From contig OZ246020.1 of assembly GCA_965230795.1 (NCBI GenBank), positions 2,976,001-3,040,000 of the forward strand: DNA of 64,000 nt, read 5' to 3'. The notes beneath the pieces were generated by a model. The model did no database searches, was not told the origin of the DNA, and saw only the letters and a program-made list of their open reading frames with translations. Shown in pieces: positions 50,321 to 59,928 of this stretch; position 1 is the stretch's first letter, and the number at the start of each line of letters is the position of its first letter. Origin of the DNA: PZPK01 sp965230795 (GTDB taxonomy: Bacteria > Pseudomonadota > Gammaproteobacteria > Pseudomonadales > Oleiphilaceae). The position numbers and the translations under genes are program-made.

Positions 50321-50395
50321 ACCGGTGTGATTCCTCTTTACTTCTGGAGCTTGCCTGAAACAGCAAACTGCTTGTGTTCGTTATTATATGCCTGA

Positions 50396-51736
50396 CTAGG
50401 CAGAGTGAAAGAAAAACGCATCATCCTGCGTCGTATCCTGCTCTGAATCAGCGGATCGAATTGTCACCCATCGTTCAGAACTATTCAACAAAGCCTCTGC
50501 CCGATCCATAAATTCATCCGGAACCAGCAGGTGTATATCTTCAGGCACTCGCTGACCATCTGTAAAATACGCTGCCCGCAACCGGGTTGCCACCATAAAA
50601 CTGATGGCCTCGCCCAGGCTTACCGCCTCATCAACTTTGGTAATGATCGTGCCGGCAAGCCCTACCATTTTGTAGTAGTGGTAATTGGAACTCATCACCT
50701 GGTATTGGCCGACTGCGGACATCACCAGATAATTGCGAATACCATGCTGTGACAGTTTTAACTCCTGCAGCTGTTCCGACCAGCAACTGTCCGAATGCAT
50801 CAGACCTGCGGTGTCGATCAACACCAGCTTTTTGTCGGTAAGACGATCGAGAATCGAATCCAGACAGTTTTCTTCGTCCACCACATGGACGGGGACGTTC
50901 AATATACGCCCGAATACTTTCAGCTGTTCATGTGCAGCAATCCGATAACGGTCTGTTGTCACCAGAGCCAAACCTTCGGTACCGTATTTCATGACATAAC
51001 GGGCCGCCAGCTTGCCGATGGTCATGGTTTTGCCACTACCCGTTGGTCCGACCAATGCCACCGCACCACCCTGATCAATCAAGTCGCCATGGGAAACAGA
51101 CATGGCATGACCCAGTTGTTTGCGGATAGTGTCCCGGGCCGCCTCAAAACTGTTTTCAGAACGCACTGAATCCAGCAGTGGTCGGGCAATTGAACGATCC
51201 AGACACAGGGAGTGCAACCACTCGTCCACCTGTTGGGTCACGAGAGAGCTACTGGCAGACACCGGCCGTATCCTGGATTGCTCGGCCTGTGCGCTGATCA
51301 AACCTTTCAGCTCCTGAATTTCAGCTTTCATATCCGACAACTCATCCCAGCCTTCAGCACCTCGTGTGACTGAGTTACCCGCCAACTGCTCCGGTGCCAC
51401 GGAGCTTGCTGAAGCAGGCCTGGATTCTGGCTGACGTTTCTTACGGGCAGTCTCAATCTTGCGTTTTGCTCGCTCCATTTCACGCTGCAACTTCAGGTGG
51501 CGTTCAGCATGCATGCGGGCGATCTGAGATGGGCTGGGCTGACTACCATTTTTGTTCGGCTGGCTCGTCGGCAGCTCCGCAGCGGACTCTTCTTCCTCGT
51601 AGTCCAGCGCCGCAACAATTTCCACACCTCCTTCGACGCGATTGTTGGAAAGAATCACGGCGTCAGGACCAAACTCCTCGCGCACCATACGCAAGGCGTC
51701 CTGCATGGTTTTCGAGAAAAAACGCTTAACGTTCAT
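50396..51736 (-). CDS. flhF: FlhF, SRP-type GTPase for polar flagellum placement
   Basis: FlhF marks the pole at which the flagellum is built. The 446-residue product has the N-terminal B domain (MNVKRFFSKTMQDALRMVRE, REEFGPDAVILSNNRVEGGV), a charged linker (about residues 55-140), and the NG domains with G1 ALVGPTGSGKTMTIGKLAAR (about 222), VTTDRYRIAAHEQLKVFGRI, VLIDTAGLMHSD and TKVDEAVSLGEAISFMV. It is followed by fleN, the paired regulator, and preceded by flhA at 64 bases. Confidence 0.95.
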   Translation of the reverse strand: MNVKRFFSKTMQDALRMVREEFGPDAVILSNNRVEGGVEIVAALDYEEEESAAELPTSQPNKNGSQPSPSQIARMHAERHLKLQREMERAKRKIETARKKRQPESRPASASSVAPEQLAGNSVTRGAEGWDELSDMKAEIQELKGLISAQAEQSRIRPVSASSSLVTQQVDEWLHSLCLDRSIARPLLDSVRSENSFEAARDTIRKQLGHAMSVSHGDLIDQGGAVALVGPTGSGKTMTIGKLAARYVMKYGTEGLALVTTDRYRIAAHEQLKVFGRILNVPVHVVDEENCLDSILDRLTDKKLVLIDTAGLMHSDSCWSEQLQELKLSQHGIRNYLVMSAVGQYQVMSSNYHYYKMVGLAGTIITKVDEAVSLGEAISFMVATRLRAAYFTDGQRVPEDIHLLVPDEFMDRAEALLNSSERWVTIRSADSEQDTTQDDAFFFHSA

Positions 51737-51800
51737 AACTGCCCACCTGATACAACGTCAACTTTTTGACCTTTCATGATTTTTCCTTCCCGTCACCGCG

Positions 51801-53984
51801 CTACTGACCCACTGTCGCTACGATGCTGATTTGCTTGTTGTCAGGCACTTCCTGATACGACAACACATGAATATGCTCACTGGTAAAGCGGGAGAAATTT
51901 GCCAGTACCGGCCGTAGTGGCGCGGAAACCAGCAGTATCGCCGGTTTTCCTAGCATCTCCTGGCGCTGCGCTGACTCACTCAATGAGCGTTGCAGGGATT
52001 CGACAATGCGAGGTTCCAGCACCATGCCCATATCATCACCAGCGCCATTTTTTTGTGCCTGCTGAACAGACTTAAGCAATAGCTGTTCCAACTCCGGTTC
52101 GAGTGTGATCACGGGGATTTCACTGTCGGCACCGATGATCCCCTGCACAATCATACGTTTCAATCCCAAACGACAATGCTCAGTCAGCTGGCCAGCCTCA
52201 GCGGTCTTAGGTGTCACGTTTACCAGCGCTTCGGCAATGGAACGCATATCGCGAATCGGTACATCTTCAGCCAACAGGTTCTGCAGGACTTTAAGCAATA
52301 CGCTAACGCTTATGGTGGTCGGTACCAGCTCCTCGGCAAGCTTCGGTGAGACCTTGGCCAGCTGATCCAGCCATTGCTGTACTTCTTCATGCCCGATCAA
52401 CTCGTTGGCGTGCTTCTGTAGTACCTGATTCAAATGTGTCGCCACCACCGTACTGGCATCCACGACCGTGTAGCCCAGCGTCTGGGCATGATCTTTCTGC
52501 GTCGTTTCAATCCAGATGGCGTCGAGACCAAAGGCCGGATCGCGCCCTTCAATACCTTCAATCTTGCCAAATACCTGCCCCGGATTAATGGCCAGCTCGC
52601 GATCCGGATGAATCTCCGCCTCGGCAATAGTAACGCCCATCAGGGTAATGCGATAGACATTGGGCATCAGATCCAGATTGTCACGGATATGAACAGACGG
52701 CATCAAAAATCCCAGCTCCTGAGACAGCTTCTTGCGGACACCTTTGATTCGACCCAACAATTGGCCACCCTGAGACTTGTCTACCAGAGGAATCAATCGA
52801 TAGCCCACTTCCAGACCGATTATGTCCACGGCTACGACATCATCCCAACCCAGCTCTTTATGCGACTCTTCACCCGGCCCCTGAGCAGCGGGCAAAGCTT
52901 CCACTTCGCCACCCGGTGTTCCGGGCATTGGGGCAGGTTTGGGTCCTGCCGCGCCACCACCGCGCGCGGGCATGGGCCCCGAATATGGCTCCGCCGTCGC
53001 CTCCTGTCTTTTCTTCTCGCCGTACCAGGCCAGCCCGCCAATTAACAGGCCGAGACCGAGAAAGGCAACGTGTGGCATGCCTGGAACCAGTCCCATTACA
53101 ATCAGAATACCCGAGGCAATGTAGAGCGCTTTGGGAGACAGGAACATCTGATCCAGCACCTGACTGGACATGTCCTGTGTCGTACTGACGCGGGTCACCA
53201 TGATGGCCGCCGCGGTGGACAATAACAGAGAAGGAATCTGTGCCACCAGACCGTCACCAATGGTCAGCAGCGAGTATTTCTGCATGGCATCATTGAATTC
53301 CAGATCGTGTTGCATGATCCCGATACTGAGACCACCAATCAGGTTAATGGCGAGGATCAGCAAACCGGCAACGGCATCGCCGCGTACGAATTTACTGGCA
53401 CCATCCATGGAACCGTAGAAATCGGCTTCCATCGCCACTTCTTCGCGCCGCGATTTGGCCTCATCCTGATTGATAATGCCGGCATTGAGGTCTGCATCAA
53501 TGGCCATCTGTTTGCCCGGCATCGCATCGAGCGTAAAGCGCGCGCTAACCTCTGAAACCCTTCCGGCACCCTTGGTCACCACAACAAAGTTGATAATCAT
53601 CAGAATCGCGAAGACCACCAGACCCACGGCATAGTTACCGCCAATCACCACCTCACCGAAGGCTTCAATGACCTTACCTGCCGCATCACCGCCCTCGTGC
53701 CCTTCCAGCAATACCACCCTGGTTGAAGCAACGTTCAGCGCCAGACGCAGGAGCGTGGCGACCAACAGCACCGTCGGGAAGATGGCAAACTCCATGGGTC
53801 GCAGCGCATAGATACACACCAGCAGGACCACCAGAGATAGAGCAATGTTAAAGGTAAACAACAGATCGAGAAGAAAGGGAGGGACCGGCAGCGTCATCAT
53901 GCCCAGAATGGCGATCAAAAGGATCGGGATCGCCATATGGCTCTGCATTAAACGAAGTTGATAGAGTGCGCCGGCTTGTTGCAT
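51801..53984 (-). CDS. flhA: FlhA, flagellar type III export gate protein
   Basis: FlhA is the large export-gate component; its cytoplasmic ring docks chaperone-substrate complexes. About eight membrane helices fill the first 330 residues (LPVPPFLLDLLFTFNIALSL, LRLALNVASTRVVLLEGHEG, the FHIPEP-type GRVSEVSARFTLDAMPGKQM), followed by the cytoplasmic domain (VAVDIIGLEVGYRLIPLVDK; IHPDRELAINPGQ). The frame is open to 54050, but a sigma-54-type site at 54063-54078 predicts a transcript start near 54052, and GGAAG lies close before the ATG at 53984, giving 727 residues. ATG at 54014 is an alternative. Confidence 0.95.
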   Translation of the reverse strand: MQQAGALYQLRLMQSHMAIPILLIAILGMMTLPVPPFLLDLLFTFNIALSLVVLLVCIYALRPMEFAIFPTVLLVATLLRLALNVASTRVVLLEGHEGGDAAGKVIEAFGEVVIGGNYAVGLVVFAILMIINFVVVTKGAGRVSEVSARFTLDAMPGKQMAIDADLNAGIINQDEAKSRREEVAMEADFYGSMDGASKFVRGDAVAGLLILAINLIGGLSIGIMQHDLEFNDAMQKYSLLTIGDGLVAQIPSLLLSTAAAIMVTRVSTTQDMSSQVLDQMFLSPKALYIASGILIVMGLVPGMPHVAFLGLGLLIGGLAWYGEKKRQEATAEPYSGPMPARGGGAAGPKPAPMPGTPGGEVEALPAAQGPGEESHKELGWDDVVAVDIIGLEVGYRLIPLVDKSQGGQLLGRIKGVRKKLSQELGFLMPSVHIRDNLDLMPNVYRITLMGVTIAEAEIHPDRELAINPGQVFGKIEGIEGRDPAFGLDAIWIETTQKDHAQTLGYTVVDASTVVATHLNQVLQKHANELIGHEEVQQWLDQLAKVSPKLAEELVPTTISVSVLLKVLQNLLAEDVPIRDMRSIAEALVNVTPKTAEAGQLTEHCRLGLKRMIVQGIIGADSEIPVITLEPELEQLLLKSVQQAQKNGAGDDMGMVLEPRIVESLQRSLSESAQRQEMLGKPAILLVSAPLRPVLANFSRFTSEHIHVLSYQEVPDNKQISIVATVGQ

Positions 53985-54062
53985 AGCTTCCGTTAACCAA
54001 GTCAGTGGGGACATCAGCGGCATGTCAACAAACTGACACATCGCCACCACAAACTGGGTTAC

Positions 54063-54078
54063 AGCAAGAATTGAGCCT
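54063..54078 (-). promoter_or_regulatory. Sigma-54 promoter candidate for flhA-flhF-fleN-fliA
   Basis: On the minus strand AGGCTCAATTCTTGCT has the invariant GG and GC ten bases apart and a perfect TTGC at -12. Transcription would begin near 54052, between flhB and flhA. FleQ/sigma-54 control of flhA is known in Pseudomonas aeruginosa. Confidence 0.5.
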
Positions 54079-54112
54079 GAATTGGAAAATCGTTTTGACG
54101 CGAGCGGGTTTC

Positions 54113-55252
54113 TTACTCGTCGCGGCGCAGCTCGTCGGGGATCGGGAAGTCCGGCATACTTGGGCGTGGCGATACCCTTCGACGGAATTGCTTGAGCTGG
54201 AACACATAGGCCAGTACTTGAGCGACCGCCATATACAGACCCGCAGGAATCTCCTCACCGATCTCGGAATGATAGTAAACCGACCTCGCCAAGGGCGGCG
54301 CCGAGACAATTTCGACATCATGCTCTTTGGCAATTTCCCGAATTTTCAATGCGATCTGGTCATTACCCTTCGCCAGCAAAATCGGAGCACTGTCTTTCTT
54401 GGGGTCATAACGCAAGGCGACCGAGTAATGCGTCGGGTTGGTAATGACCACGTCGGCATCGGGCACATCCTGCATCATTCGGCGCTGGGACATTTCCCGT
54501 TGCAACTGGCGAATACGGCCTTTGACCTCGGGCTTGCCCTCAGTGTCCTTGTATTCGTCTTTCACCTGCTGCTTGGTCATCTTCAGGTTCTTCTGATGAT
54601 CGTAGATCTGGAACGGCACATCGATCAGGGCGATCAGAATCATCGTGCAGGACAGCAGAAAGAAACTCCAACCAAGGATGTGCACCGCATGGGTCATGGC
54701 GGGAATCGTGGCTTCGTTGCCCAGGCCCAGCAGTTCGGGGGTTTTGAACTGCAAAAGGATAATAGCGAAGAATAGAACCACCGCTACCTTGGCAATGGCT
54801 TTGGCGAGTTCCACCAGCGACTTCAGGGAGAACATACGCTGCAATCCCTTGATGGGATTGAGACGACTGAACTTTGGCGCGACGGCTTTAGCCGACAGTA
54901 GCCACCCACCCAGAGCAATTGAGCCCGCCACCGAAGCGATAAACAAAAGAATCATGAATGGCGCCATGGCTTTAGCCGCTTCCAATGCGCCGTTGGCCAG
55001 GTACAGGCCCATCTGATGAGTATCGTAGATAGCCTCTCGCGGCAGCGAAAAACTGCTGTGCATAATGTTTTTAATCGCCGTGCCCAACTGGGCGCCAAAC
55101 ATCAGCAAACCACCCGTCCCCATGATCAGCACAGCGGCGGTGTTTAGTTCTTTGGACCGGGGAACCTGACCTTCTTCACGCGCTTTCTCAATGCGCCTGG
55201 GGGTGGGTTCTTCGGTCTTCTCCTGACTGCTGTCGCTGTCTTCTTCTGCCAT
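54113..55252 (-). CDS. flhB: FlhB, export switch protein of the flagellar type III system
   Basis: FlhB switches export from hook-type to filament-type substrates after autocleavage. The 379-residue product starts with the usual charged segment (DSSQEKTEEPTPRRIEKARE), has four membrane helices (about residues 38-60, 92-120, 150-168, 190-212), and a cytoplasmic domain with the self-cleaving NPTH at 272-275 in DVVITNPTHYSVALRYD. It follows fliR by 23 bases. Confidence 0.97.
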   Translation of the reverse strand: MAEEDSDSSQEKTEEPTPRRIEKAREEGQVPRSKELNTAAVLIMGTGGLLMFGAQLGTAIKNIMHSSFSLPREAIYDTHQMGLYLANGALEAAKAMAPFMILLFIASVAGSIALGGWLLSAKAVAPKFSRLNPIKGLQRMFSLKSLVELAKAIAKVAVVLFFAIILLQFKTPELLGLGNEATIPAMTHAVHILGWSFFLLSCTMILIALIDVPFQIYDHQKNLKMTKQQVKDEYKDTEGKPEVKGRIRQLQREMSQRRMMQDVPDADVVITNPTHYSVALRYDPKKDSAPILLAKGNDQIALKIREIAKEHDVEIVSAPPLARSVYYHSEIGEEIPAGLYMAVAQVLAYVFQLKQFRRRVSPRPSMPDFPIPDELRRDE

Positions 55253-55275
55253 ACTCTTGCTACCTGCCGGAGGCG

Positions 55276-56064
55276 CTAGGCGCCCTGAATCTCTCGCAGA
55301 AAGAGATAGGTTTCTTCACTCAGTTTCTGAAACTGGGGCAACAACTCACTGGTGCTGACCCAGATGATAAACAAGCCAAAAATCATGCCGATGGGGAAGC
55401 CCAGGGAAAACACATTCATCTGTGGTGCAGCCCGCGTCATGATCCCGAAGGACAGATTGACAATCAGCACCGAGGTAATCGCCGGCAATGCTAGCAGAAG
55501 TGCCGACGCGAAGAGCCAGCTGATACGATGAATCATTTCCCACAAGGTATCCTTGGCAATACCACCCTGCCCCAATATATCACCCGATATGGGCCAGGTC
55601 CGGAAGCTTTCGACAACCACCTCGATCATGACCAGATGGCCATTCATGGCCAGGAACATCAGGGTGACCGAGATCAGAAAAATCTGGGACAGCACCGGTA
55701 CATTGACGCCGTTTGCCGGATCCACCATGGACGCAAAACCCAAGCCCATCTGCATCGCGATCATTTGGCCAGCCACCACAAACAACTGCATCAGCATGAC
55801 GAACATAAAGCCCAGCAAGGTACCGATTAATATCTGCTGAAGGGTCACAAACATGGCTTGAATGGAGAGCGCATCGACTTCGGGGACCGGCCCCAGTAGC
55901 GGAGCTACTGCCAGCGTAACAACAAAAGCCAGACCGATGCGTACGCGCATGGGCACCAGTTGGGTACCGATAACCGGAATCACCATAAAAAAGCTGGCGA
56001 TCCGGAACAAAGGCCAAAGAAATGACCCCATCCAGGCACCGATTTGTGCGTCGGTGAGAACCAT
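55276..56064 (-). CDS. fliR: FliR, flagellar export gate protein
   Basis: FliR forms the export gate core with FliP and FliQ. The 262-residue product is mostly membrane-embedded, with WPLFRIASFFMVIPVIGTQL near residue 18, LVPMRVRIGLAFVVTLAVAP, GLGFASMVDPANGVNVPVLS near 107, and PQMNVFSLGFPIGMIFGLFI near 213. It lies four bases after fliQ and 23 bases before flhB. Confidence 0.95.
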   Translation of the reverse strand: MVLTDAQIGAWMGSFLWPLFRIASFFMVIPVIGTQLVPMRVRIGLAFVVTLAVAPLLGPVPEVDALSIQAMFVTLQQILIGTLLGFMFVMLMQLFVVAGQMIAMQMGLGFASMVDPANGVNVPVLSQIFLISVTLMFLAMNGHLVMIEVVVESFRTWPISGDILGQGGIAKDTLWEMIHRISWLFASALLLALPAITSVLIVNLSFGIMTRAAPQMNVFSLGFPIGMIFGLFIIWVSTSELLPQFQKLSEETYLFLREIQGA

Positions 56065-56068
56065 AGCC

Positions 56069-56338
56069 CTAACCGATCAACACCGGAATATTGCGGATCA
56101 GGTTTTCGGAAAAGTCGATAATGGTCTGCATCATAAACGGCCCTGCTGCGATGATAACCATGAGGGTCACCAGCAAACGCGGCAGAAAGCTGAGGGTTTG
56201 CTCATTGATTTGGGTGGCCGCCTGAAACACGCTGACGATCAAACCGACAATCAGCCCCGGAGCCAGAATCAACCCTACCAGCATCAGAATAATAAATACG
56301 GCCTCGCGGACAATATCGAGTGCAACGTCTGGTGTCAT
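56069..56338 (-). CDS. fliQ: FliQ, flagellar export gate protein
   Basis: FliQ is the small two-helix gate subunit. The 89-residue product begins MTPDVALDIVREAVFIILML and has LILAPGLIVGLIVSVFQAAT and LTVMVIIAAGPFMMQTI-type second helix. The ATG at 56338 gives the standard length; the upstream extension to 56374 overlaps the end of fliP and is not conserved. Confidence 0.96.
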   Translation of the reverse strand: MTPDVALDIVREAVFIILMLVGLILAPGLIVGLIVSVFQAATQINEQTLSFLPRLLVTLMVIIAAGPFMMQTIIDFSENLIRNIPVLIG

Positions 56339-56363
56339 GGTGCCCTCCTGTTTACCGAAACAA

Positions 56364-57113
56364 CTACACGCCAAAACTGGCGGCCAGGGTACCTATGATC
56401 AGTGCCCAACCATCAATCAGTACGAAAAACATAATCTTGAACGGCAAGGAAATAATGATCGGTGACAGCATCATCATACCCATGGCCATTAATACACTCG
56501 CCACAACCATATCGATAATCAGGAAGGGCAAGAACAACAAAAATCCGATCTGAAACGCAGTCTTGAGCTCGCTGGTCACAAATGCCGGCATCAACACCCA
56601 AAATGACACAGTCTCGGGCGATTCGTATTCAACGCCAGAAATTCGGACGAATAAACCCAGGTCATCTTCCCGTGTTTGTCCAAGCATAAAGTCACGAAAC
56701 GGTTCGCTGGCCTTCTTCACTGCATCCAGGGGCGCCAACTCTTCCGCCATATATGGCTGTATCGCCACGGTATTTACCTTTTCCAGCACTGGCGACATGA
56801 TGAATATCGTCAAAAACAGGGACAGACCGAGAATGATCTGGTTTGACGGAGTTTGCTGCAAACCCAGCGCCTGACGCAGTATCGCAAACACGACAATGAT
56901 GCGCGTAAACGATGTCATCATCATCAACATCGCCGGCAGGAAGGTCAGCGCCGTCATCAGCGCCAGAATCTGCAGCGTCACGGAATAGGACTGGGAACCG
57001 TCCTCATTGGTGACGAGAGTCACTGCCGGAATACCGGTGTCGGCAGCCTCAACCGGCGCAGCCCAAACCAGCACTGACAGCAGAGCAAGCAGAATACGGG
57101 CAGCCCTAGTCAT
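56364..57113 (-). CDS. fliP: FliP, flagellar export gate protein
   Basis: FliP is the main gate-forming subunit. The 249-residue product has a cleavable signal peptide (ARILLALLSVLVWAAPVEA) and four membrane helices with LALMTALTFLPAMLMMMTSF, TRIIVVFAILRQALGLQQTP, PSNQIILGLSLFLTIFIMSP and MVVASVLMAMGMMMLSPIII. The ATG at 57113 overlaps the end of fliO by eight bases, and gives a clean signal peptide; the longer frame to 57152 does not. Confidence 0.96.
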   Translation of the reverse strand: MTRAARILLALLSVLVWAAPVEAADTGIPAVTLVTNEDGSQSYSVTLQILALMTALTFLPAMLMMMTSFTRIIVVFAILRQALGLQQTPSNQIILGLSLFLTIFIMSPVLEKVNTVAIQPYMAEELAPLDAVKKASEPFRDFMLGQTREDDLGLFVRISGVEYESPETVSFWVLMPAFVTSELKTAFQIGFLLFLPFLIIDMVVASVLMAMGMMMLSPIIISLPFKIMFFVLIDGWALIIGTLAASFGV

Positions 57114-57768
57114 GATGCTGCCCATTTTGTGGAATGGCTGAATCAGACGCATCTTTACGTCCCATCAGGCCCTGAAGCTTTGCCGCAAAATCACTTTTGA
57201 CGGGTTCTTCGCTTGCCGACGGCGCTTCGTCAAAACTGTGTAAATGGGTAATATTGTGTGGCGTAATGCCAATCAAAAACTGTTTGCCATGCACATCAAT
57301 CAGGGCCACCTTTTCACGCGTGCCCACGGGAATAGCCGAGACTACACGCATATTTCGAATTCCCATGGCACTCAAACCACCGAAGCGTCGGGCTGCCCAG
57401 CCAAGCACCAGAATCATCGCGACAATGCCCAGCAGACTCAGCAGCACCACTGACCACGATGTCAGACTGGAACTGGACATACTGTCATTGCTCTTGAGTG
57501 AAGGAGGGCTTACGGCTGTGGTTTCCGAGGAAGGTGACGAAGGAATCGAAGAAGAGTCATCCGGCTCGGGCTGGTTTTCACTGCCAAGTTTCACAGCAGC
57601 GTCATTTTTCGAAACCGGCGCATCCCCGATCCTGCCCTCGCTCTGTAACGATTGACGGGTCTCGGGAGCCGCATCCACCTCGCCGATAGGCTGCTCAGCC
57701 TGAACTGCCGCCGATAGACAGATACAGACAATCAGTCCCCAGGCGGCATGTAATGCAAACTGTCTCAC
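57106..57768 (-). CDS. fliO: FliO, flagellar export assembly protein
   Basis: FliO helps assemble the FliP ring. The 220-residue product has a signal sequence (ALHAAWGLIVCICLSAAVQA), a disordered Ser/Pro/Glu stretch (about residues 30-95), one membrane helix (VVLLSLLGIVAMILVLGWAA, about 107-126) and a conserved cytoplasmic segment (AIPVGTREKVALIDVHGKQF, LIGITPHNITHLH). The GTG start shares one base with the fliN stop (TAGTG). FliO is variable in sequence; position and topology secure the call. Confidence 0.92.
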   Translation of the reverse strand: MRQFALHAAWGLIVCICLSAAVQAEQPIGEVDAAPETRQSLQSEGRIGDAPVSKNDAAVKLGSENQPEPDDSSSIPSSPSSETTAVSPPSLKSNDSMSSSSLTSWSVVLLSLLGIVAMILVLGWAARRFGGLSAMGIRNMRVVSAIPVGTREKVALIDVHGKQFLIGITPHNITHLHSFDEAPSASEEPVKSDFAAKLQGLMGRKDASDSAIPQNGQHHD

Positions 57769-58292
57769 TAACCCAACCGCCGGATTCGCTCTGAAGGGCT
57801 GACCACGTCGGTCAAACGAATCCCGAATTTCTCATTCACCATGACCACCTCTCCGTGCGCAATCAAGGTGCCATTTACCAGTACGTCCAAGGGTTCACCG
57901 GCAAGGCGATCCAGCTCAATGACCGAGCCCTGGTTAAGCTGTAACAGGTTGCGAATGGGAATGGAGGTATTACCCACTTCCATCGAAATCGTTACAGGAA
58001 TATCCAGAATCACATCCAGATCCGGGGTTGACCCGCCGGTTCCAAGACCTGGCGTCGCCTGCACCGCCGCTCCTTCAAAGGACTCCAGCGGAGCCGATTG
58101 AATCGCATCGTCATCATCGCCACCCAATGCTTCGGCTTCAGCCATGGCTGCTGCCCATTCATCTTCGCGACCGGCTTCGTCACCCGCATCATCCGAATCG
58201 GCGTCACCCGATTCCTGCATTGCTGCCTCCCATTCCGAGGCGAGCTTTTCGTCTTCGCTTTGGCCTTCTGAAGGCTTATCGTTATCACTCAT
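57768..58292 (-). CDS. fliN: FliN, flagellar motor switch protein
   Basis: FliN forms the lower C-ring. The C-terminal SpoA domain is typical (VILDIPVTISMEVGNTSIPI, LLQLNQGSVIELDRLAGEPL, DVLVNGTLIAHGEVVMVNEK, FGIRLTDVVSPSERI). The N-terminal half (about residues 1-90) is very acidic (SEDEKLASEWEAAMQESGDA, DEAGREDEWAAAMAEAEALG), with two E-W-A-A-A/M repeats as in other pseudomonad FliN. The ATG at 58292 overlaps fliM by eight bases and is preferred to 58304. Confidence 0.95.
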   Translation of the reverse strand: MSDNDKPSEGQSEDEKLASEWEAAMQESGDADSDDAGDEAGREDEWAAAMAEAEALGGDDDDAIQSAPLESFEGAAVQATPGLGTGGSTPDLDVILDIPVTISMEVGNTSIPIRNLLQLNQGSVIELDRLAGEPLDVLVNGTLIAHGEVVMVNEKFGIRLTDVVSPSERIRRLG

Positions 58293-59277
58293 TTTCAACT
58301 GCACCTGTGACAGAGTTTGGTCGATCTATCTTGTCGACAATTTTCAACGCAAGACTTCCATTGCGCTGCCCCAGTTTTGCCCGAAACATTGGCACTTTAC
58401 TGGCCGTAGCGGTGACATAATCGGGCAATTCAATCGGTATCACGTCACCAGCTTTAAGATTCGATACTTCACGCAGGGAAATTTTGTTTTCAAGGACCGT
58501 TGCGTTCAAAGGCACATTTGCCTCAAGCAGATCTTTTTTGATGGTATTCATCCAGCGCTCATCCACATCATCCACATCACTCTGCACACCGGCATCGAGA
58601 ATCTCTCGAATGGGTTCAATCGTTGAATAGGGAATCGCCATGTGCAGATCACCCCCTCCTCCATCCAGTTCGATGTGGAAGGTACTGATCACAATCACCT
58701 CGCTGGGACTGACGATATTGGCCATGGAAGGATTCACTTCCGAATTAATGTATTCGAAATCCACCTTATAGACCGCGTTCCAGGCTTCCTTCATATCAAT
58801 AAAGATCTGCTCCAGAACCATTTGCACCACACGGTTTTCGGTAGGCGTAAATTCACGACCCTCGATCTTGGCATGGCGACCATCACCACCAAAGAAATTA
58901 TCGACCAGCTTGAACACCAGCTTGGCGTCAAAAATAAACAGACCGGATCCTCGCAGCGGGCGCATTTTGACAATATTGAGACTGGTCGGTACATAAAGGG
59001 TGTGAATGTACTCACCGAACTTCATGATCTGAACACCACCGGTGGACACATCAGCATTACGGCGCAGCAAATTGAACAGACTGATACGGGTATAGCGGGC
59101 AAAGCGCTCGTTGATCATCTCCAGCGTGGGCATTCGCCCACGCACGATACGATCCTGGCTTGCGAGGTCATAGGTCCGGACACCTTCCTCATCAATATCC
59201 TCATCGGTGTCGATATCACCATCATCAACACCGTGGAGGAGCGCATCAATTTCGTCTTGTGATAGTAAGTCTTGCAC
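58285..59277 (-). CDS. fliM: FliM, flagellar motor switch protein
   Basis: FliM joins FliG to FliN in the C-ring and receives CheY-P. The extreme N-terminus QDLLSQDEIDALLHGVDDGD carries the CheY-binding peptide LSQDEIDALL (about residues 5-14). The middle domain has MRPLRGSGLFIFDAKLVFKL and VDNFFGGDGRHAKIEGREFT, and the C-terminal SpoA domain PLNATVLENKISLREVSNLK and AGDVIPIELPDYV. The start is GTG at 59277. Length is 330. fliN overlaps its end. Confidence 0.97.
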   Translation of the reverse strand: MQDLLSQDEIDALLHGVDDGDIDTDEDIDEEGVRTYDLASQDRIVRGRMPTLEMINERFARYTRISLFNLLRRNADVSTGGVQIMKFGEYIHTLYVPTSLNIVKMRPLRGSGLFIFDAKLVFKLVDNFFGGDGRHAKIEGREFTPTENRVVQMVLEQIFIDMKEAWNAVYKVDFEYINSEVNPSMANIVSPSEVIVISTFHIELDGGGGDLHMAIPYSTIEPIREILDAGVQSDVDDVDERWMNTIKKDLLEANVPLNATVLENKISLREVSNLKAGDVIPIELPDYVTATASKVPMFRAKLGQRNGSLALKIVDKIDRPNSVTGAVENE

Positions 59278-59359
59278 GTTACAACCCGACTAGTGGTGCC
59301 CAAGGCACAAAACAAGTTTTTGAGAGGCTGGCCACAAGGTTCGCCCCGCTGTCATTCTG

Positions 59360-59878
59360 CTACTGCAATACAAAATTGGTAAAAAATACATTGTCAATTA
59401 AAGGCGCCTCTTCTGCTGCCAGCACCTCATTAATCACCTGCACACTCAACTCACGCAGAGCTACTTTTCCAGCTTCAGTCTGCACCGTCTCGAAATCCTG
59501 ACTGCCATACACGGTAATCATCTTGGACCGAATCAGAGGCATGTGATACTCCATCGCATCAAGAGAACCGGTGTCCTTTGTGGATACGGACAAGTGAATC
59601 TGCATATAACGCTGCCTGCCATTGACGTTAAAGGTCACCAGAAACGGTGGCTTGATATCAAAATACACGGTAGGTCCGGCGGGATCCTCTTGCATCTCTT
59701 CTGCTGCTTCATCACCGCTTTCATCACTGCCGTTATCATCACCACCCAACAAAAATAATGTAGCACCTACCGACACCCCAATCGCCAGAATCGTAATGAT
59801 AGCGATAATGATGATGCCTTTCTTACTGGACTTTGCTTCTTCCTGATTCTCTTCCGCCTGATTCTCTTCTTCTGCCAC
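59360..59878 (-). CDS. fliL: FliL, flagellar basal-body/stator associated protein
   Basis: FliL supports stator function near the motor. The product has a short acidic cytoplasmic start (AEEENQAEENQEEAKSSKKG), one membrane helix (IIIIAIITILAIGVSVGATL, about residues 22-41), an acidic linker and the periplasmic stomatin-like domain (VYFDIKPPFLVTFNVNGRQR, YMQIHLSVSTKD). The GTG at 59878 is chosen: the longer frame to 59944 would begin inside a sigma-54-type promoter (59929-59944) and add an unrelated 22 residues. The result is 172 residues, the family size. Confidence 0.93.
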   Translation of the reverse strand: MAEEENQAEENQEEAKSSKKGIIIIAIITILAIGVSVGATLFLLGGDDNGSDESGDEAAEEMQEDPAGPTVYFDIKPPFLVTFNVNGRQRYMQIHLSVSTKDTGSLDAMEYHMPLIRSKMITVYGSQDFETVQTEAGKVALRELSVQVINEVLAAEEAPLIDNVFFTNFVLQ

Positions 59879-59928
59879 GCCAAATTCCCGTCGTTTTGCG
59901 ATTAAAAAGCAAGCCCACATGAGCTTGA

